Part shown: positions 57,760 through 64,000 of the stretch, in pieces | Position numbering within the stretch: the stretch's first letter is position 1 | Layout of the letters: each line of letters opens with the position of its first letter | Origin: Erythroxylum novogranatense | Lineage: Eukaryota > Streptophyta > Magnoliopsida > Malpighiales > Erythroxylaceae | Assembly (NCBI GenBank): GCA_029891385.1 | Contig: CM057228.1 | Location: 56,613,783-56,677,782, forward strand | DNA: 64,000 nucleotides | Direction of reading: 5' to 3' | Position numbers and translations under genes: made by a program | The notes under the pieces: generated by a model | The model's input: only the letters and a program-made list of their open reading frames with translations | What the model was told of the DNA's origin: nothing | Database searches by the model: none

Positions 57760-58844
57760 TATCCTCGAAATTCTTACCTGAATCACTGAAGAGATGAGGA
57801 TACTTCGCCTTCATAGCTTCCAATGGCTCCCACGTGGCCTCTTCCACTGAATGGTTCCTTCACAAGACCTTGACTAGCTGCACTGTCTTGTTCCTAAGAA
57901 CCTTTTCTTTTGTATCTAAAATCTGCACTAGAAGCTCCTCATAACTCAAGTCACCACTCAACTGAACTTCATCAGCTTGAATGACATGAGAAAGATCTGC
58001 TCGATATCTCCTCAACATAGAAACATGAAAGACATCATGAATCTATGATAACTCCGGAAGCAAAGCTAACTTATAGGCCAACGGACCAATCATCTCCAGA
58101 ATTTCATAAAGCCCCACATACCTCGGACTCAGCTTACCCTTCTTTCCAAACCTCATAATCCTTTTCCAAGGAGAAGTCTTAAGAAACACTTTCTCGCCAA
58201 CCTCAAACTCCATCTCCTTTCGGTGAGCATTTTCGTAACTTTTCATCCTGTCCTAAGCTGCTTTTAGCCTATGGTTTATCAAGTTGACCTTATCAACTAT
58301 CATCTGAATCAACTCTGGACCCAAAAGTTTCCTATCTCCCTCTTCATCCCAACACACCAGAGTCCTACATCTCCTCCCATACAGAGCCTCATCAGGAGCC
58401 ATCTGAATGCTCGAATGATACGAATTATTATAAGCAAATTTGATCAAAGGCAAGTGCTCATCCCATGCTCCTCTAAAATCCATCACACAAGCCCTGAGCA
58501 TCCCCTCAAGGGTCCGAATGATCCTCTCATATTGCCAATCTATCTGAGGATGGAAAGCAGTGCTAAAACTTAACTTAATACCTAGAGCTTCCTGCAAACT
58601 GCCCTAAAATCTCGAAGTAAAACAAGGATCCCTATCAGACACTATCGAATCTGGGATCCCATGAAATCTCACCACCTCATCAATATACTTCTTGGCTAGC
58701 ATATGCAGAGGATATGTCTGTCTAATTGCCAGGAAATGGGTTGATTTCGTCAATCTATCCACAATCACCCATATGGCATCATGCCTCCTACTGGTCTTGG
58801 GTAATCCCATCAGAAAATCCATAGTCACTCTCTGCCACTTCCAC
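57760..58844 (-). pseudogene. Chromovirus A integrase C-terminal half with stops
   Basis: Minus-strand frame with a [20 protein letters not shown] segment (first catalytic Asp), SDRDPCFTSRF (second Asp), a QYERIIRTLE segment (Glu), then the GPF/Y-type region GKLSPRYVGLYEILE and a chromodomain-like tail ending near KYPHLF. Four in-frame stops, near 58602, 58249, 58042 and 57867, are all explained by TGG or CAG changing to TAG. No frameshift is seen. The 5' side stops at 58844, where the LTR of chromovirus B starts. Confidence 0.85.
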
Positions 58845-59251
58845 TGTAGCGCCCCCTCATCGTAGGATACACATCGGGAAACCCGAAGGTCGCTCTGATA
58901 CAAATCCCACGATGAAGGTACACCACCAGAACATTTCCCAATAATATCCATATGGCATCGCAATAATTTAAAACCATAACATAACACAATATCAGAAACC
59001 GCTAAATTTTAAAATCATAATATCAATGACACGGTCATCCAAAGAATGAATAGACAAGTCTATCACCCCTAAACAAAACCAAAAGGAAACCGATACAAAC
59101 ATCTATCCTAAGTCATCCTCAAAATCCAACCCAGCTGACCGACCTGTGTGTCATCGCTTCTCCTGCCAGCACGCTCGCACGGTAGGAAAAGGCTTTCTCC
59201 GAAGCTAGGGGTCTATTCTATCAGTCCTGAAAAATAGGTTGCAATTTTGGG

Positions 59252-59290
59252 TGAGTTTGCGAACTCAGTGAGAAACCATCATCGATGGTT
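59252..59290. repeat. Two adjacent conserved hairpins (copy in chromovirus B LTR)
   Basis: TGAGTTTGCGAACTCA (59252-59267) and AACCATCATCGATGGTT (59274-59290), same order and spacing as in the second solo LTR. Confidence 0.85.
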
Positions 59291-59565
59291 CACTCAAATC
59301 ATGCATTACGCAAATTGCATAAAGACAGCACAGTAATATTCAATTAATAGTATTATATAACAATTTACAGTATCGGTAACAATTTACAATAGCATAGAAC
59401 AGTTCACAGTGTCACATCACAATTTACAGCAAATCATGGCATCACGCAGTTCAGTAATCGTCACACAATTTGGCAATTCAATCACCATGTATATAATGCA
59501 TATGAGACTCTTTCCGCTTATTCAAGATTGTGCCCAAGTGCTCAACAAGAACAGTGGGGACACGT

Positions 59566-59761
59566 CAGGATAAATCCTGCTATGCCCGATCAAGACAAAT
59601 GTGAGAGCTCGAGGCTCTTTTCAAAGGATAATAGCAACTGGGACACGCCCATTATCGATCATGCATTTATGCATGCAATGCGATGTTTAATGATTTGCAG
59701 ATACGGCTATAAAAGCCCAAGATATTAAGATCAAGAATCTAGTGATATGGCTATAAAGCCC
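59566..59761. repeat. Diverged hairpin array in chromovirus B LTR
   Basis: CAGGAT-AA-ATCCTG at 59566, GAGCTCGAGGCTC at about 59603, GGGACACGCCC at about 59640, GGCT-ATAAA-AGCC near 59705 and GGCT-ATAA-AGCC at 59749. More degraded than in the solo LTRs. Confidence 0.6.
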
Positions 59762-60684
59762 AGTATTGCATTTCTCAGTGTCATATAGTAATCCAATCCA
59801 ATACAGTGAAAGCATGCAATTAGAACGTATACCATTCAGTAGTTCTCAGTATTATACAGTGGTCCAACTTTATTCAATAAAAGCATGCCATTCAATCACG
59901 TACATTTCAGTAATCATGCAATTCACATTATCCAATCCCATGCAGTAAGAGCATGCAATTCGGTCACATACATTTCAGTAAGCATACCATTCGATCATAT
60001 TCTTTGCAGTAATCATACAGTTCAATCTTATACATTTCAGTAGTTATACAGTTCACATTGGCAAGTCATTCACATTAAGCATCTAGACAATCAGGAAATT
60101 GAGAAACCATCTAGGTTACTCACCTGTAACTTCCGAGCTACTGCCTGGAAGTTCCAGCAATGTCCGTGGAACGACGATCCAACGACGCCTCTATAACAGT
60201 AAAAATACAGTCCATTACTAATTGCTTAATTAAACAAAGGCAAGAATGCATATATCTCAAATGAAATGATGTACAATGCATGTCCACGAAGTTTCGATGC
60301 TAAATCCCAATTTGGTACTTTAAGCCCAATTCTATCTCTTTGTTCAATTGATCACTAATAAATGATCCATTCCTAAAATCCAGTCAATTTTCCTCAATTC
60401 GAATCACCTATAGCAAATTTTCCTATTCATCGGGTCAAAACCTCAATTGCAATTCCCAATCAAAACTCCAATAGTCTCAATTTGACATTTAGGTCACACC
60501 ATAACCCATGATTGACCTTACTCTCTATAATTCATTACCAATTAAATCAATTCTAACTCCCATAATTATCCTCAATTGTAGACCTCTTTCTCTAGTTCAC
60601 AATGAATCAGGAATCACCTCAATCGGAGGTCTATACCATAAGTTATGCCCAATAAACTAATACTCATCCATTCAGAAATCATCC

Positions 60685-60820
60685 CTTCGCCGCGACCTAT
60701 TCCCTTCGCCGCGACGAAGAGAAGATCGCTCGTCGCGGCGTGAAACACGCTTTCATGGCCATGAACCCTTCAGCGCCTCTCGCCACGACGCAAATTAATT
60801 TTATTCGTCATGACGCGACG
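60685..60820. repeat. CpG-palindrome cluster in chromovirus B LTR
   Basis: CTTCGCCGCGAC occurs twice (about 60685 and 60704), then CTCGTCGCGGCG (60729) and diverged CGTCATGACGCGACG (about 60807). Confidence 0.7.
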
Positions 60821-61697
60821 CGTTCGATCGCCTTCTCCGATCGATTTCGCCATTAATACACTCTCAACTCAACATTTAACACTCCCATCTACTCTATCTA
60901 ACTCATTAAATACCATAAATACACTAAAAGCCATTAATAACAACATTAAACACAAAATACTTACCAATCAAACGATCGATCCACAATCACCTTAACCCTA
61001 AAAATCCTCTCAAATCAACAATCCAACAATTTCAAAGCCTCAAACCTTCACCAATCACCATGACAAGTTAGACTAACACAATAAGGAAGAAGCCATAAGA
61101 AGAAATCGAAGGATCTCACCGTTGGGAGAAAAATCGAATCACCGTAGAGGGAAGAACTCATATGCCTTAGGTAAACTTTTCCCCAAATTTCAAACCTAGT
61201 ATTTATAGACTTAAGTCTCGAATCACCCAAATTTCCGCCTCGAAATTTCAGAGCTCAACATATTTATTTCCTATCAGTAAATTCTAATTTTTTTTCATTG
61301 CCTTTGGACAGTTCTTTCAGTAATATACTGTCAATCAGTCAGTCACCCATATATTTCCGGTCCGAGCATTTTCTCCCGAATTTCTCAAAAATTTCCTATA
61401 CACCACTAAAATTACCAAATCCTCGTAACCAATATTAAATCAGTCAATTGAACCCAATTACTCTAAGTTCTCAATTAACCCCCAATCCAGTCAGTCCAGT
61501 CAGTTCATGCTCACAATCAAATCCAGTAAATCATGAATGCAAGTACCTATGAATAAATGCATATGCAATAAACCTGTTCCTCTATAATTAGAGGCCAGTA
61601 ACATGCTCAGTCAATGAATGCAGTGAAATCTAATCAGTTCAACCCGATGACCAAAATACCCTTGCTAACAGTAATGGGATGTTACAATTCACCCCTC

Positions 61698-62772
61698 CTA
61701 ATTAAAATTTCGTCCTCGAAATTTAATACCTGTCCGATCAAATAAATGAGGATACTGACTCCTCATATGCTCCTCAGTCTCCCATGTAGCTTCCTCAGAA
61801 GAGTGGTTCTTCCAAAGGACTTTCACCCATAGAATTACCCTGTTCCTCAGTTGCTTGACCCGTGATCCAATAATCTGTACCGACTCCTCAACATAGGTCA
61901 AATCATTGGCTACCTCAATCTCCTGAGCCGGGATCACATGCATCGGGTCTGAACGATACCGTCGGAGCATACTAACATGAAACACGTCATGCATCTGGGA
62001 CATCTCACTCGGTAATACCAGTCTGTAAGCCAACGGTCCTATCCTCTCAAGGATCTCATACGGACCGATATATCGAGGGCTCAACTTGCCCTTACGGCCA
62101 AACCTCAGTACTCCTTTCCAAGGAGACACTCGGAGGAACACTCGATCACCCACACTGTACTCCATATCATGCCGATGCTGATCCGCATAGCTCTTCTGTC
62201 TGTCCTGAGCTGCCTTGATGCGACTCCGGATCAACTGTACTTTATCTATTGTATCCTGGATCAGCTCGGGACCCTCTATCGATCTCTGACCCTCTTCATC
62301 CCAATACAGTGGTGATCTACACGGTCGCCCATACAGGGCTTCATACGGTGCCATCCCAATACTACTCGGATACTGGTTATTGTAGGCAAACTCAATCAGT
62401 GCCAAATACTAATCCCATGATCCTCTGAACTCCAATACACACGCTCGAAGCATGTCCTCAATAGTCTTAATCGTCCTCTCGCTCTGTCCATCTGCTCGAG
62501 GATGAAATGTCAGATCTTGAAATTGCCTAGTACCCATAGCGATCAGAGGCTCTTCCGTAACCTCAAGTGAATCTGGGATCCCCATGCGAGACTATCGATA
62601 ATGGAACCCCATGCAACCGTACAATCTCTGCCACATATTTCTGGGCCAACTGATCGAGAGTATTACTCTCCCTCACTGGCAAGAAGTGAGCCGATTTAGT
62701 CAATCGGTCCACTATGACCCAGATAGCATCATGTTGCCTCGGTGTCCTAGGCAACCCTGTCACAAAATCCAT
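61698..62772 (-). pseudogene. Chromovirus B integrase with chromodomain-like C-terminus
   Basis: The frame 62405-61698 is open for 235 codons: LIEFAYNN, ALYGRPCRSPLYW, a GKLSPRYIGPYEILERIGPL segment, HDVFHVSMLR and a chromodomain-like tail with EESVQIIGSRVKQLRNR, VKVLWKNHSSEEATWE and YPHLF, typical of the Tekay/Del clade. Upstream, 62772-62563 holds DFVTGLP and [16 protein letters not shown], but the second catalytic site reads VSHGDPRFT where the family has VSDRDPRFT, so the catalytic Asp is replaced by His. A frameshift and a TAG near 62410 separate the pieces. The C-terminal domain is therefore much better preserved than the core. Confidence 0.87.
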
Positions 62773-62897
62773 GGTAATTCGCTCCCACTTTCACTCCGGA
62801 ATGGGCAACGAATGCAACTTCCCCACTGGAGCCTGATGCTCTGCCTTAACCTGCTGACACGTCAGACACCTGGACACATGCTCTGCCACTTGCCTCT

Positions 62898-64000
62898 TCA
62901 TACCAAAGCACCGGAAATGTCGTCTCGAGTACGATACATCTTGGTCGTACCAGGATGCATCGCATAGGCAGCTACATGTGCCTCCTCAAGGATCTCCCGT
63001 CTCAAATCATCAATATTAGGCACACACAGTCTCTGACCCATCCATAAAGTCCCATCTCTCAACTCAAACTCTGAATCAGTACCGGCCTGGACTCTCTCAA
63101 TCAATCTCACTAACACTGGGTCTTGGTCCTGAACTTTTCAAATCCTATCATGCAACATCGGCCTCAGCCTCAGAGTAGCAATCAGAGCTCCATCCTGACC
63201 CATATCCATCTGAACATTAAGAGCTCTCAACTGAATCAGACCAGGTAACCTCGAAACCTGAACCTGAGCTGCACTACCATGCGATCTCCTACTCAATGCA
63301 TCGGCCACCACATTGGCCTTCCCTGGATGATACTCAATCGTGTATCATAGTCCTTCAAGAATTCTATCCATCTCCTCGTCTCGAGATTGAGCTCTCTCGA
63401 CTCAACAGATATCTGAGACTCTTATGATCAGTGAAGATCTGGAATGTCTCCCCATACAGATAATGTCTCCAGATCTTCAGAGCAAACACTACTGCTGCCA
63501 ACTCCAAATCATGCACTGGTATTCACCTCACGAGACCTTAAGCGCCTCGAGGCATACGCTTATAACTCTCCCATGCCGCATCAAGACACATCCAGTCCAC
63601 GATGCGAGGCATCATCAGAACCACAAAGCTTCCAGTACCAAAAGGAAGGCTTAACAACGGTGCAGTAGTCAACCGATGTTTCAGCTCTTCAAAGCACTTC
63701 TGGCACTCCTCAGACCATCTAAACGACACATTCTTCCTCAATAGCTTCGTCAAAGGGTCGGAGATCAATGAAAAACCCTCGACGAATCTCTGGTAATATC
63801 CGGCTAGTCCGAGGAAACTCCGCAACTCTGGCACACTCCTCGGAATCTCCCAACTCATAACTGCCTCTATCTTGTGAGGATCCACCTGGATACCCTCACC
63901 GGACACTACGTGCCCCAAAAATACAATCTCATCAAGCCAGAATTCACACTTAGTGAATTTGGCGAACAACTGCCTCTCCTTCATGACCTGCAGAATAATC
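62898..64000 (-). pseudogene. Chromovirus B reverse transcriptase end, RNase H and integrase zinc region
   Basis: On the minus strand, 63984 to about 63610 encodes the end of reverse transcriptase and the connection region ([35 protein letters not shown], and [18 protein letters not shown]). RNase H follows but is frameshifted near 63605 and carries stops; its DASHRGL motif and, further on, the [24 protein letters not shown] region are recognisable in shifted frames. 63116-62898 encodes the H2C2 zinc-binding region (LRREILEEAHVAAYAMHPG.TKMYR). The catalytic YVDD box and protease lie beyond the window. Confidence 0.82.

Larger units (their letters stand above)
54936..58844 (-). mobile_element. 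Ty3/gypsy chromovirus A, 3' part, minus strand
   Basis: On the minus strand: integrase C-terminal half (58844 to about 57760), polypurine tract (AAGGGGGGAGAAA, ending 57737) and 3' LTR (57736 to 54936). Its integrase gene is cut at 58845 by chromovirus B. The rest of element A must lie beyond the right edge of the window. Confidence 0.85.
58845..61686 (-). repeat. 3' LTR of chromovirus B (2,842 bases)
   Basis: Minus strand starts TGTAACATCCC at 61686 and ends GGGGCGCTACA at 58845. Same family as the solo LTRs at 37429 and 40462: shared ends, the double hairpin (59252-59290), a hairpin array (59566-59761) and a CGTCGCGGCG-type palindrome cluster (60685-60820). Confidence 0.9.
58845..64000 (-). 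mobile_element. Ty3/gypsy chromovirus B (Tekay/Del-like), 3' part, inserted in chromovirus A
   Basis: 3' LTR at 58845-61686, polypurine tract just right of it (minus strand AGGAGGGGTGAAT), then integrase, zinc region, RNase H and reverse transcriptase reading towards higher coordinates on the minus strand, and cut by the window edge. It sits inside A's integrase gene, so B is the younger insertion. Flank at the left is TCCAC; the matching copy lies outside the window. Confidence 0.9.

Noticed and set aside
61048..61230. Short frames inside the chromovirus B LTR
   Set aside because: LTR is non-coding; similar frames are not kept in the related solo LTRs.

Overview
This is nuclear DNA from a flowering plant, most likely a eudicot: AT-rich, intron-rich, and packed with plant-type retrotransposons (Ty1/copia, Ty3/gypsy including chromoviruses and an Athila-like element, a Sirevirus, LINEs) and DNA transposons. 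I cannot name the species. Only two regions look like ordinary host genes.

Layout. 1-4242: 3' part of a decayed Ty1/copia element (pol with in-frame stops, then its 3' LTR). 5330-6331: element filled with (TTA)n arrays. 6515-11047: deletion derivative of a PIF/Harbinger-type DNA transposon on the minus strand, which lost the transposase core but keeps an intact two-exon Myb/SANT-like ORF and a viroplasmin-domain ORF. 11586-13005: a small three-exon gene of unknown function. 13380-15240: dead LINE. 16538-26504: L-arabinokinase (ARA1-type), whose 29 exons I could join in one open frame of 993 residues. 27503-29024: a second, larger (TTA)n-rich element. 29090-34120: two LINE fragments in opposite orientations and a local duplication. 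35117-35457: GC-rich inverted-repeat element.

35680-64000 is a stack of nested LTR retrotransposons. An Athila-like element (LTR, primer-binding site, truncated gag, protease) is interrupted by two solo LTRs of one TGTAACATCCC family in opposite orientations, then by a minus-strand Sirevirus (3' LTR, two polypurine tracts, 3' end of an envelope-like ORF). That ORF is itself split by a 4.2 kb solo LTR with a perfect GTGAA target duplication. Beyond lie a partial LTR of the same TGTTGG type, a LINE broken by another LTR-like block, and a minus-strand chromovirus (3' LTR 54936-57736, integrase), into whose integrase a second chromovirus of the TGTAACATCCC family has inserted (LTR 58845-61686, pol running off the window).

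No microbial-style system is present. The most unusual signals are non-coding and sit inside the LTRs: arrays of 13-base hairpins with covarying stems, two conserved adjacent hairpins, clusters of a TCGTCGCGACGA-type palindrome shared by LTRs of different families, and tandem arrays with a period of about 182 bases. The retention of two clean ORFs in a Harbinger derivative that lacks its own transposase core is also notable. Exon joins and domain calls were made by eye from the sequence and from knowledge of the families; no alignment was run.
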